In this document: positions 41,930 through 53,434 of the stretch, one piece after another
How positions within the stretch are numbered: position 1 is the stretch's first letter
Layout of the letters: the number at the start of each line of letters is the position of its first letter
NCBI GenBank assembly: GCA_043228905.1
Contig: JBHGNT010000016.1
Location: 7,440,001-7,504,000, forward strand
Direction: 5' to 3'
DNA: 64,000 nucleotides
From: Azolla caroliniana
Taxonomy: Eukaryota > Polypodiophyta
Notes under the pieces: generated by a model
Database searches by the model: none
What the model saw: only the letters and a program-made list of their open reading frames with translations
What the model was told of the DNA's origin: nothing
Position numbers and translations under genes: made by a program

Positions 41930-44900
41930 CCATTTCGCTACATCAGTTGTAGGAAGGACGCAAGGAAGAAATTTTTCTCTTCGCAATATCAGTAAAACCC
42001 TCTGACACCACTAAAGAGGAGTCCGCCGTTCAACTTCCAAAGAAGTATCATCATTATGCCGATGTGTTCGATAAAGTACCAGCCAATACGCTTCCTCACC
42101 ATCGACCGTATGATTGCCCCATCGATTTACAACCGGGAAAAGAGCCACCATGAGGACCGATCTACAATTTGTCACCAACCGAGCTAGAAGTCTTTCGAGC
42201 CTATATAGAGGAGAATTTGGAAAATGGCTTCATTCGACATTCGAAATCTCTAGCTGGCACACCCATTTTCTTCGTCAAGAAAAAGGATGGATCACTTCGT
42301 CTCGTTGTAGATTACCGTGGCTTGAATAAGGTCACCATCAGAAATAGGTATGCAGTTCCCCTTATCTCAATTCTTTTAGAACGGATCAATGGTGCAAGGT
42401 TCGTCACGAAGATCGACTTATGGGGAGCATATAACCTCATACAGATCCGATCGGGAGATGAATGGAAGACCGTGTTGTCGCGGTATTCCGCGGGTACGTG
42501 TAGGATCTTAGGCGGGACCGCGGGGGTCTTGGACTAGGGAGACAGATGGTGGAGTCCTTAAGCTTTGTGGGCTTCAATCCGGAATCGGCTTCCGGCTCCA
42601 ACGAATGTAGGGTTTCACAAAAACGGTTCACCCCGAATATGGACCCGATTCAAATACGTTACAAGGAAGATAGATATACGCTAACATGAATATATTTTAC
42701 AAGAGCTTTACAACAAGACGGTTACATGCCCCGAATCCGGTGGCTATTACAAACAATCGGCTAATACATCAAGATAAGAATGAGGGACTAGCGAAGGCGA
42801 GTCAAGTGGGCCGCCGGGACTGCGACGTCCATCGTTGGTCACGCCCCGAAGATGATGGAGTGTTCTCGTGCCAGTTTGCCCTCCCTTCTCGAACCGGCTG
42901 CCATGCGAAACGCTCTCCATCGAGGAGAGGAAACCGAACCTCCAAGTGCCGCCACCGGAATGCCGAAGAGCCGCCATTGCAGAAAACCCCAAACCAAAAC
43001 ACTAACTCGACCAAGAAGAAGGTAAACCCAAAACCCCAAGCTTATGAAACCTAGATCACATAAAGAACCCTGAAACCCTAAATCCCCCATGATCTCTCAC
43101 AAGATGAAGAACGAGACGAAGCACTAAACCTCCACTCAAGAAGAAGGAATCAACCCATAAGACAAAGAAGAAGAAGACCCAAAATGAAACCCTAAATGAA
43201 ATAGGGAGAAAGACCAAAGTAGAAACCCTAAGAATAAGATGAAGACCAAGAAAACTACCAAACCCTAGACCTAAGTGGTATACCCTTCCTAACTCAAAAT
43301 GGGCAACCCCTCTACAAGGGAATCTCCCTTCGTTTTATAGAACAAGGAGAGGGATGCGTAACAATGTGGAATAAATCCCGATTTACATTGGATTCTCTGT
43401 CCCAACTTAACTCCTACTCAGCGCCATAAAGGCACCCCTATCACCTACACCATTTGTACAAGGGTGAGTGCACATGCTCCACCTCACCGATTCTTCCGAT
43501 ATTCCCCGGTTTCTCACCATGGCCCGGAATCATCACAGCAACGTTTTGCACCAGATATGGGCACTTCGAGTATACAGTCATGCCGTTCGGCCTCACTAAT
43601 GCGCCAGCAGTATTCCAGCACATGGCAAATGATATATTCCGAGATCTCTTGGATGTTTGTTTGATCATCTATTTGGATGATCTACTGGTTTATTCGAAGA
43701 CCCAAGAAGAGCATGATTCTCATGTATTGTTAGTATTAAAACGACTTCGAGAACATGGTCTTTATGCAAAGTTGGAAAAATGTAGTTTCGGGTGCAAGCA
43801 GGTGGAATTTCTAGGCTATGTCATCTCCTCGAAAGGCATCTCCATGGATCTAGCTAAGGTCAACACGGTGGTAGAGTGGCAAACTCCGCATTCGTTGCGA
43901 GATGTGCAATGCTTTTTAGGCTTTGCCAATTTCTACCACAAGTTTATACAGGATTACCCAAAGCTTGTTCTACCTCTCAAACAACTTACTAAGAAGGGAC
44001 AATCATTCATTTGATCTGAAGAAGCGGACATGCCTTTTGAGAAGGCATTTACATCGGCTCCTATTCTAGTTCATGTTGATCCAGAAAATCCATTCATCAT
44101 GGAAGCGGACGTGTCGGATTTCGCATTGGGTAGTATTCTGTCACAAGGTAATGATGAAAAGCTACATCATTTGGCTTTCCACTCACGCAAGTTTGACGCC
44201 GCCGAAATCAACTATGAAATTCATGATAAGGAGCTATTAGCAATAGTGGACTCCTTTACGCAATGGAGGCATTTTCTAGAGGGATCCTCTCATCAAGTCA
44301 CCGTATTCAGCGATCACAAAAACCTTGCCTACTTTCAGAGTGCTCGTGTGTTAAATCGACGTCAAGCTCGGTGGGCCCAATTCCTCACGCATTTCGACTT
44401 CAAAATTACATATCGTCCGGGGAAGCACCAAGGGAAGGCAGATGCATTATCACGGCGTTTGTATCTAGCACCGCGTCCCGGTGAGCCAGCTTTGGATAAC
44501 CAAAAGCAAGTAATCTTGGGACCGGCACGACTGCAAGCAACACAGGTCTTCGGCATGCCCTTGGATTCCCACGTTATCGATACCATACATGAGGACTTGA
44601 AGACAATGCTTTCGCCCAAGCCATTCTAGCACAAATTGATCCCTCTCGAGCATCTTGTTCACAGTCGCAACAACCAGGTACAGACGATCGACAATTCGAA
44701 TGTCATGATGGATTACTATTCTTTAAGAAACTCTTGTATGTTCCTAATGGTTCTTGCCGCCTTCGAGTAGTCCAAAACTGTCATGACACATATACAGTTG
44801 GGCATTTTGGTAGTACTAAGACATTAGATTTAGTACTACGATCATTCTGGTGGTCCTATATGCGACAATTTGTTGAAGATTTTGTTCAGACTTGTGATAC

Positions 44901-46080
44901 ATGTTGCAGAGCAAAAATGCCAAGGCATCATCCATATGGTTTATTAGAACCATTACCAATTCCGAGCAAGTCGTGGCAATCCATTGCTCTAGATTTCATC
45001 ACAGATCTTCCAGTCTCTAAGGGATTCAATGTAATTTTAACAGTAGTAGATCGATATACGAAGATGGCTCATTTCCTTCCATGTATTAAGGAAATCTCCA
45101 GTGAAGAAACCGCCGAAATTGTCATGCGTGAAGTATGTCGGCATCATGGCCTTCCTGATAATATCGTCAGCGACCGTGGACCCTAATTCGTCTCGAAATT
45201 CTGGGAGCACCTTTTTAAAATGCTCAAGGTCACTTGTAACCTCTCTCCGGCTACCACCCACAAATCGACAGCCAAGTAGAACGAACAAATCAAACGTTGG
45301 AGCAGTATCTTTGGTGCTTTCTAAGCAATCATCAGGATGATTGGGCGGATATTCTCCACTTCGCCGAATTTTCCTATAATAACTTTGTCCACTCATCGAC
45401 TAAAGTTACACCATTTTATGCTTATATGGGTTGTCACCCCCGGTGGTGTGTATTTGAAACCCCTGAGTTACCCACAAATCCTTGCACAGAGGATCGTTTG
45501 GAACGGTTACGCAAGATACAAGCAGATTTATCTACTCATCTACAACAAGCTCAACAAACACACAAGGGTTACGTGGATCGTCATCAGCTTCCATCCAGTT
45601 TTAACATTGGAGATCGGGTATGGCTACTACGACGACACATCAAGACTACTCGCCCATGCGAAAAGTTGGATTATCGGTGACTAGGTCCTTTCCATATTAT
45701 TGGAAAGATTAATGATGTCGCTTTTCGTCTCGATCTACCCCCACAACTTAGCATACATCTGGTGTTTCATAGTTCTCTCCTCGAACCCTATCAAGACAGC
45801 ACCATCCCAAGACATATTCCACAACCTCCACCCCCGATCGAACTTGAAGATGGACCTAAGTACGAGGTTGCCACTATCCTCAATTCCAAGATTGTTCACA
45901 ACAAGCTCTACTATTTAGTTGATTGGCTAGGATATAGTCCCAACGAGCGTACTTGGGAACCAATAGAGAATGTGACCAATGCTCGTGCTCTTCTTGAAGA
46001 CTTCCATCGTCAATATCCAGATAAATCGGGTCCTCAATCCAAAACGAATCGTGACACTCGTCATTTTAAAGGGGGGATAG
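41930..46080 (+). pseudogene. Gypsy chromovirus I (Tcn1-like): RT, RNase H, integrase, chromodomain
   Basis: + strand frames, interrupted by repeat R at 42473-43540, give RT (FFVKKKDGSLRLVVDYRGLN, KIDLWGAYNLIQIRSGDEWK, then [19 protein letters not shown] and YLDDLLVYS near 43670). RNase H follows (ADVSDFALGSILSQ, YEIHDKELLAIVDSF, SDHKNLAYF, LNRRQARWAQFL). Integrase has the zinc-type region near 44800-44920, then DFITDLPVSKGF, IVSDRGP, a stop where Gln is expected, and WADILHFAEFSYNNF. A clear chromodomain (KYEVATILNSK, LYYLVDWLGYSPNERTWEP) spans 45860-46010. Stops and a frameshift in integrase (about 45183-45300) inactivate it. The wording is closer to Tcn1/fungal chromoviruses than to Tekay or CRM. 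Confidence 0.88.
42473..43540 (-). repeat. Dispersed LTR-like repeat R, copy 2 (about 1.07 kb), inserted in the RT of element I
   Basis: It splits the RT between GDEWKT and TRYGHFEY, so its limits are well bounded. On the - strand it runs TGCTGTGATG...CGACAACA, with TG/CA ends and a CTATAAAACG box near 43340, consistent with a solo LTR in - orientation. Four AAACCCTA-type motifs occur between 43070 and 43270. No clear target duplication: the flanks are GACCG and a sequence containing AACG. A truncated relative is at 3520-4125. Confidence 0.7.
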
Positions 46081-46089
46081 TGTCATGAT

Positions 46090-46155
46090 ATGGCAAGACT
46101 CGAACCCATAACCTTATGTTACATGGGTTGAGCTCTTGACCATTACACTATCTAT
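46090..46155 (-). other. tRNA-like sequence at the start of the element I LTR
   Basis: On the - strand the sequence contains TAGTGTAATGGTCAAGAGC, like a tRNA D-arm / Pol III A box, and 30 bases later GGGTTCGAGTCTTGCC, like a T-arm / B box (consensus GGTTCGANTCC). The acceptor and anticodon stems do not pair well, so it is a tRNA-derived or chance match rather than a functional tRNA gene. Confidence 0.4.
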
Positions 46156-46379
46156 TATAATACATAAGATATTATTTTTATTTAAGTTTTACTATAGAAA
46201 ATTAATGTATATTCCAAATTTCTCTGGAACATTCTAGAAGCTTCAAGACTACTCCTGAGAACACTATAAACGGAGGCACAAGGCATTATTTCGAACCAAA
46301 TTGGTTCAACGCCAATCTTAAGCCTCCTAGCCTTCCTTGTATATTCTTCTCACATAATATATCGTTGTCATCATCATTC

Positions 46380-46402
46380 TCTCTCTCTCTCTCTCTCTCT
46401 AC
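46380..46402 (+). repeat. (CT)n microsatellite
   Basis: Pure CT dinucleotide run within the presumed R/U5 part of the element I LTR. Confidence 0.85.
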
Positions 46403-46521
46403 ACCCTCTTTTCCTCTTAGTACTAATATTCCTCTCTTAGTACTAATTTCTTCTCTGTCTCAGTACTATTCTTGACACTTTGTAGTTCTTGGATCCTTTC
46501 TTGTAGCCCAATTGCAACAAC

Positions 46522-46750
46522 TCAGCCAAAGCTATTAATTTTTGCCACTTTGCTGACACATCGTTTAAGCATTCCCTCATTGTAAATCTTCAAAAATCTT
46601 GTTAAATTTGTACCTTCGAAGATTCCAACTCGTGCGAGAATATTGTCGATGCTTGCCATCATCCCTTTCTCCCACATCATACGTTCCATCATCGTACACA
46701 TAAACCTCATTTGTTCCTCCATTTTTGCTTGTTTCCGCCTTCACATTGGG
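46522..46750 (-). pseudogene. Gypsy gag-like remnant
   Basis: The - strand frame includes ILARVGIFEGTNLTRFLKIY and CVSKVAKINSF, which resembles the start of Gag capsid in Gypsy elements of the type seen at 41205-41880 (pattern FxGxNxTxFLxxY). It is short and isolated between the element I LTR and LINE L, so the assignment is tentative. Confidence 0.35.
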
Positions 46751-46769
46751 TTCACCAAATATGTCTAGG

Positions 46770-49700
46770 TAGTTGTGGTTCATGGGGCGAAGTTGCAAGG
46801 ACTAAGGTTAAAGGGACTAGTATGGTGGTTGAGGAGAATTCCTTGCGGTTTTCACGATTTGGTTGGAAGGAGAGTGAAGGATATCACTCTAGATTGGATT
46901 GCATCTATGTGAGCCCCAAAATTGAGGATTGGAGTGGTTGCACATCCATTCTAGATGGCTTTACTTACTCCGATCACCTTCCAATTTCCTTGACTCTTGA
47001 TCCTATTCATAAGAAGAAGAGTGAGTGAATTTTGAGGATTCCCCTGAAGATTTTTGGTATCCATAAGGTTAAGGATGAAGTGATTAACATCTGGTCAGCA
47101 TCTCCATCATCTGACGACCCCATACAGGTACTAGAGGATAAGATTATTAATGCTTCACATGCTCTTCAGAAAGCGGCTAGAGAGGAGCTGGTAAGGTGTC
47201 ATTCCCAACTACAACGCTTGAGGAAGGCAGTCATCTCAGCTCAAAAGCTTACGCAAGTGGACCCACACTGTTCTTGGGCGAACGATTGACTACAGGAATC
47301 CACAAGGGTGTTGCAGGAGACTAGGCAGCAAAGGGAGCAATTCCTCTTATGAAAATTCGCAGCATGGTGGGCTATCAAGGGAGATAAAGTTAACAATGAG
47401 TTTTTTCTTACCAAGGCTCCAAAACTGAAGGGAAAGCCTATTCTAAGTCTTAAGCGAGAGGATGATTTGGTGACAACTGACCAAGATGAAATCTTGCAAA
47501 TGGTAACAAAGTATTACAGAGATCTTTTAGCTCCGACATTGACAGAAGCCCCACCGATTAACTTGATGCATCATGTAGTTGCATGCTTGAAGACTAGGAT
47601 TGGAGAGGTATCCAAATCACAGTTGTCAAAGACCATAGAGAAGGAAGAGATTGTAGTGGGGCTAGATAGGATTCATATCAGGGCCTGCCCTAGAGTTGAC
47701 GGCCTTCCCAAAGCCTTCTTCGTGGAATTTTGGGAGAATATTTTTCCTAGTTTGGAAGCTAGATTCCAAGAAATGTGGAGAACGGGAAGGATGTCGAGCA
47801 GCTTCAATGAAGGACTGATATACCTAATTCCTAAATCAGAGAAGGTGTAGGACGAGATTAGACAGTGGAGGCCCATCACCATTTTAATCTCATTTATAAA
47901 AAAATTGCTAACATACTAGTGCAGAGAGTCAAGCCCTTTTTAGGAGATATCATCCAGACCAATCAAACCGGTTTCATGGAGCATTGATCTATTATGGACA
48001 ATGTGATATTGTTTTGGGAGGATGTTCCGATAGCAAGGGAGACCAAGCAAAACTTAGCTTGTCTGATGCTTGACTTCGAGAAAGCCTATGATCAAGTGCA
48101 ATGGTATTTCCATGAAGAAGTGATTCATGAAGGTGATTGAGCTACCATGGGAATAGAGGTGTGCTGCTCAAGCCTTATATAAGAATGACTCAAGTAAGGT
48201 GTTGATTGCAGGGAGGAAAGGAGCTAGAATCTCTCTAGCTACATCCATCAGGCAAGGTTGTCCTCTCACCCCCTTTCTATTCCTCTTTATTATTGAAGCA
48301 ATGTCTGCCTTTTTGAATAGTCAGACGGAAAATTTACATGGTCTTTCAATCCCTAACACAAGACAATCCTTGCTCGACTCGGAGTTTGTGGACGATACGA
48401 TGCTATACCTCCAAGGTAATGACGCAAATCTGGGGAGGGCACAAATTGCTATCAATCTCTTTTGCAAAGCATCAGGGGTCATCGTCAATTGGAATAAGTC
48501 CAAGGTTTTTTGGATTAGCTCGGAGGCCGAGCCAGTATGGAAACCAAATGTTGATTTCAGAGGGATTGCAAAAGGGGAAGGCACCAGATATCTGGGAATG
48601 TGGATTGGTGTAGATATCGACAAAAGAATACAATTGCAACAAATTCAAAGTAAAATTTGCAACAAAATCCATATCTGGTCAGGGATGAATTTATCATTAG
48701 TTGGTAGGATCAGAGTAGCTAACCATGTGCTCTTGTCTACTATGTGGCATGCGGTCTTAGTGTGGATGTTTGACAGATATGTTATTCGTATTGTTAAAGC
48801 GTGTATCAAGGGCTTTCTATGGGTTGGGAATAGGAAAGACAACGCGACAGCTAAAGTACCATAGTCTACATTGATTCTTCCCAAAAGTAAGGGGGGTTTA
48901 GGATTGATCGACCCTGGAGTACAAAGTCAATCATTGCTATTTAAGGTATTGGTAAGGAGGTTGCTGCCCGGAAATGAGTTATGGAAAACATTGATTTTTA
49001 ATAGGAGCATCCTTTGGAGTCCACGACTTGGTGGGCATTGGAAGCCACATAAATCATGGCTATTTTGTATGGACTTAAAGCTTAGGAAGTCTAATCGGTT
49101 GGCTGATCGCACATATATGTCAGTGATGAAGGCATGGAATATGCTCCGTGGGCATCTTAGTCGTATAGGTCCAATTACTAATGTTGAATGGATGCACCAA
49201 CCCCTATTGTGGAACGAGGCCTTAAAGTTGAACGAGGGGAAGATGCTTGGCCAGAGCAAGAGTATGTCATGGGCTATATTGCATGGTGTTGGGATTCAGT
49301 CAATGGCAAATTGGATGTAGTTGTCCCCTAATAATGGGGAAGAGAGTGAATGGTTCGGACAATGTGGTGATACCAGAAAAGTTATCAATGCCAAGGGTAT
49401 AGGAAAGAATGGGAAGATCATCCAGTTGGGATCTGTAGTTGCAGGTGCTCATTGGCTCCCAATTAGAATTGTGGCACAAGACGGTAAGAAATGGAAGGTG
49501 AATCCATCAGTCGATGAGGTTGAGGAGGATTGGATCTTGTATGTAGTTGAAGGCAAGCCACTCGAGTGTTTAGAATGGGATCCTGCAGAATATACGTGGA
49601 GGGACGAACAAGGTAAATCACGTGGTTTCTTTGACTATGCAACTCGCTTGGGGAGACATTTATGATTGCATCGTGAGAAGTGTGTCAACAAATGGACCCA

Positions 49701-50660
49701 TGTAGTTGTCGATTCGATCTTTGTGGATAAAACCAGGAGCAGGATATAGAACTCATCCCTCCCCGAGAGGGTCAATGTGTTTTTTTGGCTAATCACCCAT
49801 CGAGTTGTTCCAACCGGAGAGTGGTTGAGGAAAAGGGGTGGCATGAGTAATTGCAAGGCCTGTGGAGCGAGTTTGGAGGACATCGCACATTTTTTATGGA
49901 GCTGCCTACGAGCCCAAGAAGTTTGGACGAGGAGCTTAAGAATTCTAGCTCGATGCGGGGTTGAAGTTCAGGTATCAAGTGCATCAATTGTTTGGTTAGC
50001 TACTGAATCGACTGCACGGTTTCATGGGTGGAATGGAAACAGCCCTTCTTTAAAGGTAGTGAATGGAACAGTTCAACCTGCAGCTCAAGGAGATTCATTC
50101 TACATGCAGGAATGGTACGTAGATGTTTGGTTTTTAGTGGTTGGCCTTACTATTTGGCAAGTGTGGGTATCTAAGTGCAAGGAGTCGTTTACGGGGAAGC
50201 GAACCCCATCGTCTGAGAGTTTAATGATGATTTGGTTTAATCTGATTTCTACGCTACAAGGAAAGTTTGACGGCCTTCATGGGCCCTCTGATGCGACTGA
50301 AGAAGCTAGATACCGCTTCCTTCTTAAATGGAGAGGTTCTCCAATGTTACAGATGGTGGATGGCAATGCAAAGTGGATTTATCAGCCACCTCGGTGGTTG
50401 TTTCCTCCTAGGGTACCAAACATAAAGGTAGGTGCTGAATTGTGAAGAGATTGGAGGGTGTCTTTGTTGAATGTGGGTGTGTGAGGCTCATGTTGAGGGG
50501 AGTCTATCGAGTAATTCTATGACGAGGCTTTGTTGCTTCATTTATACATGATGTTTTCTTGTAGCCATTGCAAAGTGGCTTGTAACATAGGAGTTTTATA
50601 TTATCCTATGTACTTTTTCTTAACTAATGGAAGTAGAATTTTTTTGGAAAAAAAAAAAGG
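46770..50660 (+). mobile_element. LINE L, L1-type, 5'-truncated, with poly(A) tail
   Basis: Starts within the endonuclease C-terminus (FGWKESEGYHSRLDCIYVS, YSDHLPISL), then a linker, then RT: ACPRVDGLPKAFFVEFW, GLIYLIPKS, MLDFEKAYDQVQW near 48068, RQGCPLTPFLFLFIIEAM and the catalytic FVDDTMLYLQ near 48388. GRIRVANHVLLSTMW and FLWVGN follow, then a zf-RVT zinc motif (CKACGASLEDIAHFLWSC) near 49854, and the coding part ends at 50445. The 3' end carries 11 A near 50648-50658. About eight stops or frameshifts (46.9-49.7 kb) make it non-functional. No target duplication could be identified. Confidence 0.88.
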
Positions 50661-50863
50661 ATGCATTGAACAAAAAAGGATTACATCAAGTAGAAATAAA
50701 GAGAACAAGTTTTTTATTTATATTACAATTTTGAATGATATCAATGCACCCATAGTTGATCACCAAACCTCGACATCGATGACCAAGACTAGACGTCCAT
50801 TATTGTGGTTGTAGAGGTCAATTCAATAAGCATTGATGGTTTCGAGATTAAGCATGTGTAGAT

Positions 50864-51041
50864 TTTGGTAGTCACTATCATCATAAGGCAAGCACTTGTT
50901 ATTTCGAACCTTTTAATAAATAATAATATTGTTCGATACTCATAAAGGAGTTTTTGGTAGTCACCATCGTCACAAGGCAACTCCTTGTTATTTTGAACTT
51001 TTTTCATAAATAATAATATTGTTCGATAATCATAAAGAAGT
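50864..51041. repeat. 89-bp tandem duplication
   Basis: Two adjacent copies beginning TTTGGTAGTCAC (50864 and 50953) and sharing ATAAATAATAATATTG and a GTTCGATA block. Moderate divergence. Confidence 0.85.
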
Positions 51042-51189
51042 TTTTAGCTAAAAACAACATACTTGCAATAATGAACATGTGATTTGAGAGACCATTTATA
51101 AAATAGCCAAATTGAGGAAGTTTACATATTGATATTTGAACACAAAAATAATTTTGAAAACAAAATATTGACTCTCATTCACACATAAT

Positions 51190-51955
51190 TTGAATTTACA
51201 AACCATAGTATATGTTTATAGTAAAGAGCCTTCTAATTATGTTGAGATTTGGATTAGTAACTAAAATCACCTTCTAATAAACACTCTGAAACATTCTTGT
51301 GTAGCTTGGACACTACCAAACAATGGAAATATATTTTAAAAAGTTTGGGTATTGTCTATGAACATTTTATCATAAATTGTATGACATCCACCTATTTTGA
51401 CTTTAGAACCATAATTATATAAAAAGACAAATGGACTGTCGTTAGAATCTAATTCAATAATTTATTTTGTTTCCCACGAGTTATTAATTGGAATCAAACA
51501 ATGAACCTTACTTTATATGGCAATGATATACGCCAACATTTTGTTTCATATAAATTCATAATACCAATATTGGTTATTGATATTTCACAATATCCATTGT
51601 GATAAATTATAATGTGGTTGAAATTGATATCGAGATTCTTGATTAGTAGCAAATATCATCTTCAAATAAATTGAGCTTTCATTTGCCCTCCTTGCAATAT
51701 TTTTTGCACCTTTGAAGACTATCAAACTCTTACATGTTTTTAAAGTTAGGAGGTTGCACATTTTACCATAAATCATGCATGTTCACCTAATTTAACTTTA
51801 GAAACCCACTTTTAGAAAAAGACAAATGGCAGTGTTGTTAGAATAATATTCAATAATTTGGTTTCTTCCCTTAAAATCAAATACGGTAATGATATATATC
51901 AACTTTCCAATTTGATATAAACCCATAATACCAATGTCGGGCATTTATTGATCAT
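51190..51955. repeat. Diverged tandem duplication, period about 395 bp
   Basis: Matching blocks in the same order in both halves: CATTTTAxCATAAAT, TTTAGAAxCC, AAAAAGACAAATGG, TTCAATAATTT and CATAATACCAATxT. The copies sit near 51365-51580 and 51760-51955. Confidence 0.7.
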
Positions 51956-52340
51956 CATTACATGGTTATTCTTTCATGTAAAATCAAGTAGGTGATATAA
52001 AGATAAAAAGTGTTAGTGTTAAATAGTTGTAAATGTATTATTGAAGAACCTTAATAATTCTCATATTTTAAGTTACACAAGTTAAACACATGACCATTTG
52101 GTCTCCGTTGGACAACCTTAATAGAGAGGACTTAAAAACAAAGAAAACATTCTATTGTTGTATGTCCTAGCCTTTGGTTATATGTGCAGATGATGGTGAA
52201 ACTATGCAACCCAATTTTAAACCCTGTTCATTTAGCTGATGAGAAGGTGCAAGAATGAGATTTATTTATGACCAAACATGTCATATGATCAACAAATAAA
52301 CAATATGGTTGGACACTAACTTCTGAAGCTAGGTGAAATT

Positions 52341-52893
52341 AACAGATGTTGCATTAATAGATGGAAAATGCTAAAATCTCCATTACATCAACAATATTTG
52401 TTTTATGTTGAACATGAAATAAAAATGATCAAAAAAAAGTTCATGAGGTAAACAATGGTCAAATTATAACAATTATATATTATAAGGTTTCTCAACAGCT
52501 AACTGGATATTTCATTGTCCTAGTCATGTGCAAGGGAAGTTAACATATATCTAACACTGCTTTTGCATAATAATAAAACCCATCTGATAAGTATTTTTTA
52601 AAGCTTCATTGCCTCTTAACAGATGTTGCATAAATAGATGGAAAATGCTAAAATCTCCATTACATCAACAATATTTGTTTTATTTAGAACATGAAATAAA
52701 AATGATCAAAAAAAAGTTCATGAGGTAAACAATTGTCAAATTATAACAATTATATATTATACGAGGCAATGAAGCTTTAAAAAATACTTATCAGATGGGT
52801 TTTATTATTATGCAAAAGCAGTGTCAGATATATGTCAACTTCCCTTGCACATGACTAGGACAATGAAATATCCAGTTAGCTGTTGAGAAACCT
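52341..52893. repeat. Interleaved direct and inverted repeats (D1, IR-left, D2, IR-right)
   Basis: D1 (52341-52484) and D2 (52618-52761) are direct repeats of about 144 bp with few differences. IR-left (52485-52615) and IR-right (52763-52893) are 131-bp inverted copies of each other, nearly identical. The arms are separated only by D2. Confidence 0.9.
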
Positions 52894-53434
52894 TTAGAAC
52901 ATGCACTCCCAATTTGATCAATATTACATTTGTGGGTCGTTTGCTGACATTCTACTGTCTTCTTAAAAAGATAAAAGAACAAGGTTTCTATCCTGTTTGG
53001 AAGCAATTGATAGAGAAGATGAGGAAAGGCTTCAGAGCTTGAACAATGAACAAGGTTATACAAGGGTGAACAAAATAATCTTCATCTAAACACACCATAC
53101 CGCGAGGATAGTACACAAGATGTGGATGATGATGACTCGGTTATCAATTTGAAAACATGACTTTATTAGACTCTGATATCTATTATTAGAGCTTACTAAT
53201 TGTGTTGCCTTCTGGTCGATTTTTTATAGAATTTATGATTTTGATGACATGCTGAAATTTTCTAAAAACATGTTACTTAATATTGTAAATTAATTATTTT
53301 AAAAATATCAAATTTTACATGTGTTACAAATGAATGATTCCAATAATTCTTTGCAGGTTTTCTTCATTCAAGAATTATTGAATGTATGTCAAACACAAAT
53401 GGTCCGTTCTATGTTGACATGTATACTTGGCTCA

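Larger units (their letters stand above)
46081..46480 (+). repeat. 3' LTR of Gypsy chromovirus I
   Basis: Starts TGTCATGATATGG directly after the purine tract AAAGGGGGGATAG (46068-46080), just past the stop of the chromodomain frame. Contains ACTATAAACGG (about 46264) as a candidate TATA region and a CT microsatellite near 46380-46402. The end is approximate, since the 5' LTR is not in this window. Confidence 0.65.
50661..53434. other. AT-rich non-coding DNA with local duplications
   Basis: No gene recognised. It holds an 89-bp tandem duplication (50864-51041), a diverged tandem duplication of about 395 bp (roughly 51190-51955) and a direct/inverted repeat at 52341-52893. The last part is the 3' flank of the TPR-like gene. 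Confidence 0.55.

Noticed and set aside
42473-43540. Host intron in a working Gypsy RT
   Set aside because: Element I has other stops and frameshifts, the ends are TG/CA and not GT/AG, and a related sequence exists at 3.5-4.1 kb, so it is an insertion.
46090-46155. Functional tRNA gene
   Set aside because: Box A and box B matches are present, but acceptor and anticodon stems do not pair. Kept only as a tRNA-like finding.
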